Of a stretch of 20,858 bases of DNA, positions 7,119 through 14,016 are shown piece after piece. Every line of letters starts with the position of its first letter. Position 1 is the first letter of the stretch. A program made the translations under genes and the position numbers. Origin of the DNA: DATKSS01 sp049582065 (GTDB taxonomy: Bacteria; Chloroflexota; Dormibacteria; Dormibacterales; Dormibacteraceae); the NCBI GenBank assembly GCA_049582065.1, contig JBAUTF010000146.1, positions 1-20,858 on the forward strand. Direction: 5' to 3'. The notes beneath the pieces were generated by a model. It searched no databases and was not told where the DNA came from. It saw only the letters and a program-made list of their open reading frames with translations.

Positions 7119-7127
7119 TGGGCGCAT

Positions 7128-7730
7128 ATGGCAAATGTCCTCTCGTGGGTCTCACAGTCCGGTGTCGTGCAGGGGATAATCATCGGCGCCACGCTGGCGT
7201 TCTTAACGGCAATTCTCATCATGAACGCCGTGGCCCGGTCCATAACAACGACCGTCAACGGCTGGAGCAGCATCCGCAAATGCGGCCAGCCCGGCAACGG
7301 GATCCTCGTGCGGGCCGCCTGCGCGAAAGCCCTGCCCGCTGTCAATGTGTTTGAAGAGGCCGCGTACTGGACCACCACCAGGGATGGCTCTGGGCGAACG
7401 CTCAGCGGGCTGTATCAATATGTCCTGAATTTTCCGGCCGGGCAACTCCCGCCGAATGACGCCTTCTGGTCGCTAACCATTACCGATGTCGTCGGGTACA
7501 TGGTGAACAATGCGATTAATCGCTCCAGCTTTGACGATCGTTCGAATCTCGCCAAGAACGCGGACGGTTCAATCGATATCTATCTTCAGCAAGAGGCTCC
7601 GACGGGGCACGAGCAGAATTGGCTGCCGGCTCCTTCCGGCAAGTTCAAGCTGATGCTCCGCGCGTACCTCCCCGGTGCGGCCATTCTCGATGGCACCTAC
7701 CGTGTGCCGCCAGTCGTTAAGGCGCAGTGA
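7128..7730 (+). CDS. DUF1214 domain protein with N-terminal membrane helix
   Basis: The protein has 200 residues. A hydrophobic helix at about 13-36 anchors it, and residues about 90-198 match DUF1214 (PF06742). Family-typical segments are FPAGQLPPNDAFWSLTITD, NRSSFDDRSNLAKNADGS, NWLPAPSGKFKL and LDGTYRVPPV. DUF1214 normally follows DUF1254 within one protein; here the two are separate adjacent genes in reverse order. This split form is known in actinobacteria and proteobacteria, and the biochemical role is undefined. There is no Shine-Dalgarno. Its stop is one base before the next ATG, so the two are coupled. Confidence 0.85.
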   Translation: MANVLSWVSQSGVVQGIIIGATLAFLTAILIMNAVARSITTTVNGWSSIRKCGQPGNGILVRAACAKALPAVNVFEEAAYWTTTRDGSGRTLSGLYQYVLNFPAGQLPPNDAFWSLTITDVVGYMVNNAINRSSFDDRSNLAKNADGSIDIYLQQEAPTGHEQNWLPAPSGKFKLMLRAYLPGAAILDGTYRVPPVVKAQ

Positions 7731-7731
7731 G

Positions 7732-8388
7732 ATGAATCGGCTTGTTTTGAAATACGGATATCCCATTACCGCCGTGATACTGGTGGTTTTCGCGTGGGTC
7801 ATCTATCGCCGGATATCTCTCGGGTGGAGGGAGGTCGTTCCACTCGCCGTCACGGCGGTTATCGTGTGGGCGCTTGGCGCCCCGGCTTTCATTTACTTTT
7901 GGCCGCGCCTCACGGTCACGGGCTTCAAGAGAGCGATTGTCAACCGTGGTTTCGGCGGCGGCCCGATCCCCGTCAACACGCTTTACGCGGAGCCCACCCT
8001 ATCTTCCGCGTCGGCGTCGAGCGGGAGCCTACTGGGGACCGGAACCGACGACGTGCTCTACGTCGGCGGCTGGCTCGACTTGAAGAATGGCCCGCAAGTC
8101 ATGCACGCCCCGGATATGGCCGGGCGGTACTACAGCGTGCAGTTCACCGATCCGTCGAACAGCGCAAACTTTGCCTACGTCGGCAAACGTACGACCGGAA
8201 CCAAGGCCGGTGACTATCTTCTCAGCGGGCCCGGCTGGAAGGGAACCGTACCGAAAGGCATGACGCAGATTGCTTCGCCAAACAATTCCGTGCTCGTCAT
8301 CGGCCGTGTTTTCGTCGAGAGCGACATCGATCAACCGACCGCGTACGCGCTTGCGAAGCAAATACAGCTCGCGCCGCTGAATCGGTAA
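7732..8388 (+). CDS. DUF1254 domain membrane protein
   Basis: The protein has 218 residues. ATG 7732 is preferred over an upstream in-frame start because it follows the previous stop by one base. Two hydrophobic helices (about 9-26 and 35-57) are followed by a DUF1254 (PF06863) domain. Its motifs include TDDVLYVGGWLDL, MHAPDMAGRYYSVQFTDPS, YVGKRTTGTKAGDYLLSGPG and a C-terminal SPNNSVLVIGRVFVES. The partner gene upstream carries DUF1214, which is usually fused to this domain, so the two probably form one membrane complex. No catalytic function is established for the family. Confidence 0.85.
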   Translation: MNRLVLKYGYPITAVILVVFAWVIYRRISLGWREVVPLAVTAVIVWALGAPAFIYFWPRLTVTGFKRAIVNRGFGGGPIPVNTLYAEPTLSSASASSGSLLGTGTDDVLYVGGWLDLKNGPQVMHAPDMAGRYYSVQFTDPSNSANFAYVGKRTTGTKAGDYLLSGPGWKGTVPKGMTQIASPNNSVLVIGRVFVESDIDQPTAYALAKQIQLAPLNR

Positions 8389-8404
8389 CGGAGGAGAATC
8401 AACA

Positions 8405-8710
8405 ATGTCCGCAACGCTGAAGCTGACGCACAAAACCATCGGAGTGGAAGTGCGCCGCGGCGCATACGAAGCTGTGGTCGACGGGAAGCAGGCCGGGACC
8501 GTCGAACTGAACGAGACCATCGACATACCGGTCGATCCTGGACGGCACACCATGCAAGTTCGCAGCGGCCGAAACTCCAGCCCAACTAAGACCTTCGACG
8601 TCGCCGAGGGCGAAGTCGCCAGCTTCCGATGCAGCGGAAAGAGCATCTTGCCGATCTTTCTTTTGTCCTTTGTCGTTCCCAGCCTGGCACTCTCGCTCAC
8701 GCGCGAGTAA
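8405..8710 (+). CDS. Small tail-anchored beta-domain protein
   Basis: The protein has 101 residues, starting after a good GGAGGA (8390-8395), 16 bp downstream of the DUF1254 gene. Residues 1-78 look like a compact beta-sandwich of the PEGA type: GAYEAVVDGKQAGTVEL, then VDPGRHTMQVRSGR. Residues about 81-96 (ILPIFLLSFVVPSLAL) form a C-terminal hydrophobic helix. Proteins of this layout recur in actinobacteria without known function. It probably belongs to the same transcript as the DUF1214/DUF1254 pair. Confidence 0.7.
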   Translation: MSATLKLTHKTIGVEVRRGAYEAVVDGKQAGTVELNETIDIPVDPGRHTMQVRSGRNSSPTKTFDVAEGEVASFRCSGKSILPIFLLSFVVPSLALSLTRE

Positions 8711-8880
8711 ACGCAACTCGCCAAACAGCGCTTAAGGATCGAGCGCTCGACGGGTCTGGTCGGCCTCGCATAGGCACCGATTCGGTCCGAGCCGAGGGCC
8801 TACGCGGTAGCCTCATCCTCGCAGCACAAAGGGCTGTTCAGTTGTTTTTATACAACTGGTCACAGGGCCTTTTGGGGCCG
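8711..8880. other. Gene-free spacer with hairpins and a palindrome
   Basis: No convincing gene is present. There is a 12-bp palindrome TCGAGCGCTCGA at 8739-8750, a 7-bp hairpin at 8839-8858 (CAGTTGT with ACAACTG, loop TTTTAT), and GGCC pairs around TTTT at 8866-8879. The hairpins may terminate the cassette transcript just before the tRNA remnant. Confidence 0.4.
8839..8858 (+). terminator. Possible terminator of the DUF1214/DUF1254 cassette
   Basis: A perfect 7-bp stem encloses a T-rich loop. No T-tract follows directly, though a second GGCC/GGCC hairpin comes 7 bp later. Confidence 0.35.
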
Positions 8881-8946
8881 ATTTCGATCTCAGGGGCAGC
8901 CCACCTGTTTACAAAACAGCTGCTCTGCCAATTGAGCTACGCCGGC
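8881..8946 (-). pseudogene. Degenerate copy of tRNA-Thr lacking the T arm
   Basis: 8907-8949 matches 7038-7080 (reverse strand: acceptor 5' strand, D arm and anticodon arm with TGT). ATTTCGATCTCA (8881-8892) matches the 3' flank of the intact gene at 6986-6997. The segment between, which should hold the variable loop, T arm and acceptor 3' strand, is replaced by an unrelated 13-14 nt, so no mature tRNA can form. Upstream similarity (GGGAAGGGTAGCG) extends to about 8964. This is a decayed duplicate of the tRNA locus. Confidence 0.85.
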
Positions 8947-9022
8947 GTCATTGGGAAGGGTAGCGGAACCCTTTTTGGAAGACGGATGACGTGCGGATCT
9001 GAACTCGGAAGCGCCCTCAAAG

Positions 9023-9040
9023 AGAGCCGCTTGCGGCTCT
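9023..9040 (-). terminator. Hairpin downstream of the GNAT remnant
   Basis: AGAGCCGC-AA-GCGGCTCT on the reverse strand is followed by CTTTGAG, a weak T-run. It lies where the acetyltransferase transcript should end, before the tRNA remnant. The open frame nevertheless runs through it. Confidence 0.5.
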
Positions 9041-9044
9041 TCGG

Positions 9045-9483
9045 GGGACCTGTAAAGAACGGGCCAATCGGGCGCCAGGTATACCGGAGTTTCACCGGGT
9101 GGCCATTTGAGGCGACCTGGCAGGCCGCCCGGCGATTGCGCGAATGCTCGCTCGGCGGACCGGCCGCGGTGCGCCGCGCAAAAGGACTGCGCCGCAGTGT
9201 TCTGCTCGAGCACCCACAGATACGTCGCGCCGGTTGTTCCGCCGTCAATCACCGCTTGCGCCACACGAGCGATCAGTGCAGAGCCGATCCCGTGCCGCCG
9301 GTGGGCATGGGTGACGTGCAGATTGTCCACCAGTGACCCCCACCGTTCGTCGTCATCAAGAACAAGGTGGACCAATCCGACGATCCCGGCGTCGGTCTCG
9401 GCAAGGACAGTGATGTTGTCCGGTCCCCGCATCGCAAGCCGGCATAGGTTCTTCGGCCCGCGGCTCGAAGGCCAAGTGCCCAA
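9045..9483 (-). pseudogene. GNAT acetyltransferase, truncated and probably frameshifted
   Basis: The reverse-strand frame from 9483 has a clear GNAT core: AETDAGIVGLVHLVLDDDE, LVDNLHVTHAHRRHGIGSAL (the acetyl-CoA site) and TYLWVLEQNTAAQSF. The N-terminal 40-60 residues usual in the family are absent, and the only start is a weak TTG. After PGGLPGRL (about 9111) this frame loses similarity, while the -1 frame reads NGHPVKLRYTW, the family's usual C-terminal strand. One extra base in the TTT run at 9106-9108 would explain this. The open frame then continues through a hairpin and into the tRNA remnant, where its tail (AGVAQLAEQ) is simply translated tRNA. Probably inactive. Confidence 0.65.
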
Positions 9484-9506
9484 CCGACAAATCGGTCGCC
9501 AATGGT

Positions 9507-9521
9507 TAGGATGCGGGCACG
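9507..9521 (+). promoter_or_regulatory. Candidate leaderless promoter of the response regulator
   Basis: TAGGAT (9507-9512) ends 9 nt before ATG 9522, with no Shine-Dalgarno. CGACAA at about 9485-9490 could be a weak -35 at 16-bp spacing. Confidence 0.4.
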
Positions 9522-9950
9522 ATGAGGAACCGGATCCTGATCGTTGAAGACGACGAGGCGAACCTTCTGCTCTTGAAGACGTATCTGTCTGAGGTGAGTG
9601 ACGACATATACGCGCTCTCCGACTCGCAGCAGGTCGAAGCCGTGTTCAAGGACTTCGAGCCGGACATCGTGCTGCTCGACCTGCATATGCACGATCCCGA
9701 CGGCCTCGAGATCCTCAGACGGTTGCGCAGCGCCCGCGAGAGCCTCGGGTTCCTCCCGGTGCTGATGCTCACCGGCGAGACGGCGAGGACTTCGCGGATT
9801 TCAGCGCTAATCCTCGGCGCCGACGAATTCCTCACCAAGCCCTTCGATCGCACCGAGCTCGTCCTCCGCGTGCGCAACCTCCTTCGGACCAGGCAGATGT
9901 ACGAAGAAAAGGGCCAGATGCAAGAGAGGTCTGACGAACCCGGGCCCTGA
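9522..9950 (+). CDS. Single-domain response regulator
   Basis: The protein has 142 residues: a receiver domain (3-122) plus a short polar tail. The acidic pocket is ILIVEDDE (Glu9, Asp10, Asp11), the phospho-acceptor is Asp53 in IVLLDLHM, the switch Thr is Thr84 in MLTGE, and Lys106 is in LTKPFD. All are conserved, so it should be phosphorylated. No output domain follows, so it acts by protein contact or as a phosphate relay. The stop is 3 bp from the stop of the convergent histidine kinase gene, an unusual but suggestive pairing with a likely cognate kinase. Confidence 0.9.
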   Translation: MRNRILIVEDDEANLLLLKTYLSEVSDDIYALSDSQQVEAVFKDFEPDIVLLDLHMHDPDGLEILRRLRSARESLGFLPVLMLTGETARTSRISALILGADEFLTKPFDRTELVLRVRNLLRTRQMYEEKGQMQERSDEPGP

Positions 9951-9953
9951 GAG

Positions 9954-12128
9954 CTAGACCCGCGCCGCGGCCGGAACCTCTGAGCGCCGCTCGCTCGTTA
10001 CGGCGTGAACAGCCTGCAGAGGCACCGAGAAGTGAAAGACGGAGCCCTGCCCTTTCGTGGTCTCGAACCAGATCCTCCCGCCGTGCATCTCGACGATCTG
10101 ACGGGCCATCGGAAGACCGATTCCCGAGCCCATGACCCCGGAGTTGGTGTCGCTCGCGTTCCACCGGTGTGGGCCGAACAGCCGGTCGTCGAAGTCGGCG
10201 GGCATCCCCATCCCATGGTCGCTTACGCTGACCACGTCCTCGTCGACCTGGCGCCGCGCCGAAACCGTGACCTTGCTCGATTTGGGTGAGTACTTGATTG
10301 CGTTGCTCAGCAATATGTTCATCACGGTCGCCAGGCGCACTGCGTCGCCGGAGACAAGGCCCAGGTCCGAATCGAGGTCGACGGCGAAGAGGTGGGCACG
10401 GTCTGACGCCCTGACCCGCGCAACCGCCTCGCGCACGGCCTCGCCTATGTCGACCGGCGCGAATTTCATGACCATGGCATCCGCCTCCACGCGGTCTTTG
10501 TCGAGCACTCTGCGCAGCATCTGGTCGAGTCGTTGGGCGTCGTTGTAGATGTCGCTCGCGAAGGCCTTCGCCTGGGCAGGGTCCAGGTCCTCGGTGTCGC
10601 GTATCAGCTCGCTAAAACCTTGGATCCCGACCAGCGAGGTGCGGAACTCGTGGCTCACCATCCTCAAGAACTCCCTCTTCAGCCGGTCGAGGCGCTCGAG
10701 CACCCCGAGGTTCGAAAACGCGGCGACCTCGGCCTCGTGTCGGTCGGTCGTGTCCCAGAACATGGCGATGAAATAGTCGACCTCGCCATTCGCGTCGCGC
10801 ACCTCGGTGGCCGTCCAATGCAGCCACAGCGCCTCGCCGTCAGTCCGCACGGCTTCGAACTCGGAATCGGTGGCGGCCATCGAACCCTCGGACAGCGCCC
10901 GAAACTGTTCGGTGGCCCGCACCATCTCCAACGGCGGCAGGATGGTGCTCAGCGGCGCTCCGACGACCTCAGCCTCCGGGCGGCGCAGGACCGTCATGAA
11001 TCGAGGGTTCGCCTGGATGATTTGCATGTCCGACCCGATCCGGACGACACCGAGCGGTGCGTACCGGATGATGTCGTTCAGCCGAGAGGCGTAGAGGCGG
11101 CTCTTGATCAAGAGGTTCAACGATTCTGTGTGCCCGTGGATCGAGCTCGCCATCACCAGGACGGCGATGCCGCCGGCGAGGATGATCAAAAAGGCGTCGA
11201 GGGCGTGGCCCGTGGCGGGCAGCAGGATCGCGTTGAGTCCCGCGGCCAGGATGGCGACCCACGGCAGGACGACCTGCCAGATGTCGGGGGGCTGCTCCAG
11301 CTCTGCCTTCAGCTGGATCACCGGCGCCACCGCCTTCATCGGCCAGAGCGCGGCCAGCCCGATCATCAGGAAACCGATCACCCACCCGGCGTCGAGCACG
11401 CTGCCGATGGCGCCGTAGGTCCCAGCGGCGTTCATGTACGCAAAGGCGCTGTCTGCGACCGCGTTGGAGGCCAAACCGCCGAGGAGCAGCAGCAATCGGC
11501 CGCGCGCATCGACGGTCGCGCGCTGGATGGCGAGAACCAGGATGATGCCGATGAGGATGTCGCTGACCGGGTAGGCGAGGCCGATGATCCTGACGAGCGG
11601 CGGATCCCCCGCGAAGTTGTAGAGAGTCCTGAGGCCGAGGGTCCAGCTGACGGAGACCAGGGCAAGGCACACGATCCCGGCGTCCAGCCACAGTCGCAGC
11701 CGCGTGGAGCTGCTGCCAGGGCTGGAGAAAACGAACATGAGGATGCCGGCCGCCGCGAGCGGTATGGCCCCCAGGAAGCCGACGTCGGCCGCGGACGGGA
11801 AGGGGACGGGCACGCCCAGGCCCACCTGGTAAACGGACCAGACAATCTCGCCTGCCCCCCATGTCGCGGCTGAAGCAGCCAGCAGCCACCAACCCACCCG
11901 GGGCCGCCCGGACGCACGCCTGGCGGCCACGCCGCAGCAAGCCGCGCCGACCAATGCTGCGACGGCTTCGCCGATGTCGTCCACCGCGATCGTCACGGTG
12001 TCGCCGCCGATGCGGAGCGAGGTCCACGCGACAAATCCGGCGACCGCGACGATGGCGACTGCCAGCGCCAGCAGAAAGACGGTCCCCTGCCGGGAGATGG
12101 ACGGCCATCGGAACTGGCTTGCGGTCAC
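9954..12128 (-). CDS. Multi-pass membrane PAS histidine kinase
   Basis: The protein has 724 residues. About ten hydrophobic helices span 15-330, a sensor of the type also seen in integral-membrane diguanylate cyclases. A PAS domain at about 348-465 begins NDIIRYAPLGVVRIG. A HisKA domain has His493 in MVSHEFRTSL. The HATPase domain (about 590-705) has the N box with Asn609 in LLSNAIKYSP, the G1 box DHGMGMP (637-643) and the G2 box GSGIGLP (667-673). All catalytic motifs are intact. The start is GTG 12128, and its GTGA overlaps the stop of a possible short upstream frame. The ligand is unknown. The convergent receiver protein is the likely partner. Confidence 0.92.
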   Translation of the reverse strand: MTASQFRWPSISRQGTVFLLALAVAIVAVAGFVAWTSLRIGGDTVTIAVDDIGEAVAALVGAACCGVAARRASGRPRVGWWLLAASAATWGAGEIVWSVYQVGLGVPVPFPSAADVGFLGAIPLAAAGILMFVFSSPGSSSTRLRLWLDAGIVCLALVSVSWTLGLRTLYNFAGDPPLVRIIGLAYPVSDILIGIILVLAIQRATVDARGRLLLLLGGLASNAVADSAFAYMNAAGTYGAIGSVLDAGWVIGFLMIGLAALWPMKAVAPVIQLKAELEQPPDIWQVVLPWVAILAAGLNAILLPATGHALDAFLIILAGGIAVLVMASSIHGHTESLNLLIKSRLYASRLNDIIRYAPLGVVRIGSDMQIIQANPRFMTVLRRPEAEVVGAPLSTILPPLEMVRATEQFRALSEGSMAATDSEFEAVRTDGEALWLHWTATEVRDANGEVDYFIAMFWDTTDRHEAEVAAFSNLGVLERLDRLKREFLRMVSHEFRTSLVGIQGFSELIRDTEDLDPAQAKAFASDIYNDAQRLDQMLRRVLDKDRVEADAMVMKFAPVDIGEAVREAVARVRASDRAHLFAVDLDSDLGLVSGDAVRLATVMNILLSNAIKYSPKSSKVTVSARRQVDEDVVSVSDHGMGMPADFDDRLFGPHRWNASDTNSGVMGSGIGLPMARQIVEMHGGRIWFETTKGQGSVFHFSVPLQAVHAVTSERRSEVPAAARV

Positions 12129-12208
12129 TCGATCGCCGGCGGACCGCGACGCAACTGCACGTCGTACCAGGACGGGCCAGAGCGCGACGTCATGAGCGCG
12201 TTCTTCAC
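12125..12208 (-). CDS. Possible short leader ORF coupled to the kinase
   Basis: A GTG at 12206-12208 opens a 27-residue frame (or 22 from the in-frame ATG at 12193) ending SWYDVQLRRGPPAIE. Its stop forms a GTGA overlap with the kinase GTG. AAAGG precedes the first GTG. The coupling geometry is typical of genuine tandem genes, but the frame is short and no homology is recognised. Confidence 0.3.
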   Translation of the reverse strand: MKNALMTSRSGPSWYDVQLRRGPPAIE

Positions 12209-12325
12209 ACCTTTAGCTTGGTCCGACCCCGCTCTGAGGGCGCCCGTTAAGCGGACGGTAATCGGCCCCTGAGATGAGAGGGTGCCCTGGAGCCCTGCCC
12301 CTCTTATCCTTTTCTTGCTTCGGCT

Positions 12326-12736
12326 GTGCCTCCTCCCGACGGCGATGTCTACTTCAACCAGGCCGGTGTGGCGAAGGTCACATGGGATTCTGAGCACGCC
12401 ATGGTGCTCGTGGAGTGGGAGGGATGGGCGGACGAGACAGAGTTCGCCGCCCTGCTCGAATCGGGCGTCCGGGCGCTCATCGACCACGGCGGCACGCGGT
12501 GGCTCGCGGACTGCCGGCGCGAGCGTGTGCTCAGCACGGCGAGCAGTGCTCGCGCCGACGCCGAGTGGCTGCCCAGGGCCGCAGGCGTCGGGCTCAAGCG
12601 GTTTGCGGTGGTCCTTCCGGAGAGCGGCCTGGCCGCCACGAACCTGAGGGCGAGAGAGGCCACCCTGAGCACAAGGCTGGATGTGGCCTATTTCGCGACG
12701 CCCGAAGAAGCCCTGGAGTGGCTCGACCGGCCTTAG
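12326..12736 (+). CDS. STAS/SpoIIAA-like domain protein
   Basis: The protein has 136 residues from a GTG with no Shine-Dalgarno; TATCCT at 12305-12310 may be the -10. The pattern is: a strand VTWDSEHAMVLVEWEGW, a helix EFAALLESGVRALIDHGGT, the strand RWLADCRRERVLS, then EWLPRAAGVGLKRFAVVLPE and the closing AYFATPEEALEWL. This matches the STAS/SEC14-type SpoIIAA-like proteins found near bacterial sensor kinases. Such domains often bind partner switches or lipids, but this subgroup is uncharacterised. It is divergent from the histidine kinase (197 bp between) and 69 bp before the AAA ATPase gene. It is probably regulatory and cytoplasmic. Confidence 0.68.
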   Translation: MPPPDGDVYFNQAGVAKVTWDSEHAMVLVEWEGWADETEFAALLESGVRALIDHGGTRWLADCRRERVLSTASSARADAEWLPRAAGVGLKRFAVVLPESGLAATNLRAREATLSTRLDVAYFATPEEALEWLDRP

Positions 12737-12772
12737 GATCCCGGCCCTGAGGGCTTCGCTCGGTTCGGCCAC

Positions 12773-12805
12773 TGATAAGGTCCCGCCCTTATCATCTCTT
12801 ATCCG
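12773..12805 (+). promoter_or_regulatory. Operator-like inverted repeat over the AAA ATPase promoter
   Basis: TGATAAGG (12773-12780) and CCTTATCA (12787-12794) form a perfect 8-bp inverted repeat with a 6-bp spacer. The right arm overlaps TATCAT (12790-12795), a -10 that ends 10 nt before the TTG start. A further half-site-like TCTTATCC follows at 12797-12804. The geometry suits a dimeric repressor blocking RNA polymerase. Confidence 0.6.
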
Positions 12806-13996
12806 TTGGCAGCTTCCTGGCCCCCCAGCCCTTACCGGCCCGGCAATGGCATCGATCCGCCCTACCTCGGCGATCGAGAAGAGCAGATCGAGGCCATCCG
12901 CCGGTTCCTGCGCGACCCGCGCCACCCTCGCAACGTCCTGATCACCGGCCTACGGGGCGTGGGGAAGACGGTGCTCCTCAACCGGATGGAGGCTGAGGCC
13001 GAGGCCGCCGGCTGGATCGTCGTCGATCGCGAGTTCTCGGAACCGGACGCCGAACCCGCCGCCTTTGCGAGCGCACTGCTGACCGACGTGAATCGAGCCC
13101 TGAGGCGTTTGAGCCTTTCGGCGCGATTGAAAGACCGGGCCGGTCAGCTGCTCGACGCCGCGATCGACTCGATCGGCGCCCTGGCCGTCAGCTACGGTGA
13201 GTTCAAGGTCAGCGTCGACGCCAAGCGCCGGCGCACCGAGCCGCCGCGACGTCTGGACGACGACTTGCGCGAGGCCCTCCTACGAATTTGCGAGCTGTGT
13301 CAGAAGAGCGAGCACAAAGGCCTGGCGCTTCGATACGACGAGTTCCACGTGGTGCGCGAGCACCGTGGAGCGCCGACGCTGAGCGCGTTACTTACCGCCG
13401 CGTCAGCCGTGCAGCAGCGGAACCTGCCTCTGATGCTGATGCTCTGCGGCCTGCCGACGCTCGTCGACAACCTGTCACGTTCGAAAAGCTACTCGGAGCG
13501 AATGTTTGCGACCCAGGAGCTTGGCAATCTCCGTCCGCCTGAGGATCGGGCGGCGTTTGTCGATCCCGCCGTGCGCCTCGGCCGTAGGTACGCGGACGAG
13601 GTAGTCGACGCGGTGATGGAGGACAGCGGCGGCTACCCGTTCTTCATCCAGGTTTACGGCGACGCTTTGTGGACGGGATCTTCCGGCGACGCCATCGCGA
13701 TGTCGGACTTCAAGCGGATGCGGCCTCGAATCCTCGCCACGCTGGATGCCGGCTTCTTCCGGGCTCGCTACGTGCGCGCCTCGCCCAACGAACGCAAGCT
13801 CATGCGCCACATCGCAGCGGTCGGTGAGAGCGCGAGCAGCGAGCAGCTGCAGCAGGCGTCAGGGCTCAAGAACAACGAGATACAGCCGACCCTGAGCTCC
13901 TTGATTCAAAAAGGCCTGGTCTATCGGCCGGAGCGTGGACGGGTCGCCTTCACGGCGCCGATGTTCGGCGCGTTCCTCCGCAGGTCTCCCGATTGA
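12806..13996 (+). CDS. AAA ATPase with C-terminal winged helix
   Basis: The protein has 396 residues with a TTG start. There is no Shine-Dalgarno, the transcript is apparently leaderless, and the N-terminus YRPGNGIDPPYLGDREEQI is typical for these proteins. Walker A is GLRGVGKT (48-55, Lys54). Walker B is LALRYDEF (Asp178, Glu179). A sensor-like strand is LMLMLCGLP (209-217). A STAND/ORC-type helical region (about 245-330) is followed by a winged helix at about 330-395 (SSEQLQQASGLKNNEI, then LIQKGLVYR). It resembles AAA_16/archaeal-type ATPases that bind DNA or act as nucleotide switches. The operator-like repeat over its promoter suggests autoregulation. Its biological role is unknown; partnership with the STAS-like gene before it is inference. 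Confidence 0.82.
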   Translation: MAASWPPSPYRPGNGIDPPYLGDREEQIEAIRRFLRDPRHPRNVLITGLRGVGKTVLLNRMEAEAEAAGWIVVDREFSEPDAEPAAFASALLTDVNRALRRLSLSARLKDRAGQLLDAAIDSIGALAVSYGEFKVSVDAKRRRTEPPRRLDDDLREALLRICELCQKSEHKGLALRYDEFHVVREHRGAPTLSALLTAASAVQQRNLPLMLMLCGLPTLVDNLSRSKSYSERMFATQELGNLRPPEDRAAFVDPAVRLGRRYADEVVDAVMEDSGGYPFFIQVYGDALWTGSSGDAIAMSDFKRMRPRILATLDAGFFRARYVRASPNERKLMRHIAAVGESASSEQLQQASGLKNNEIQPTLSSLIQKGLVYRPERGRVAFTAPMFGAFLRRSPD

Positions 13997-14016
13997 TAAA
14001 CATCTCGAGATATCAA
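13993..14016. terminator. Short AT-rich inverted repeat between convergent genes
   Basis: TTGATA (13993-13998) and TATCAA (14011-14016) flank the palindrome TCTCGAGA between the convergent stops of the ATPase and MetE-like genes. Only 6 bp pair and no T-tract is present, so a terminator role is weakly supported. Confidence 0.25.

Noticed and set aside
8629..9336. 235-residue forward open frame
   Set aside because: It runs across the spacer, the tRNA remnant and the antisense of the GNAT core. No domain, and no start with a ribosome site.
10533..11873. 446-residue forward open frame
   Set aside because: It is entirely antisense to the histidine kinase, whose motifs are intact. Its composition (Arg/Asp/His/Gly-rich, no domain) is typical of the shadow frame of a GC-rich gene.
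12209..12925. Upstream extension of the short kinase leader frame to 266 residues
   Set aside because: It is antisense to the STAS-like gene and the start of the ATPase gene. Composition is shadow-like.
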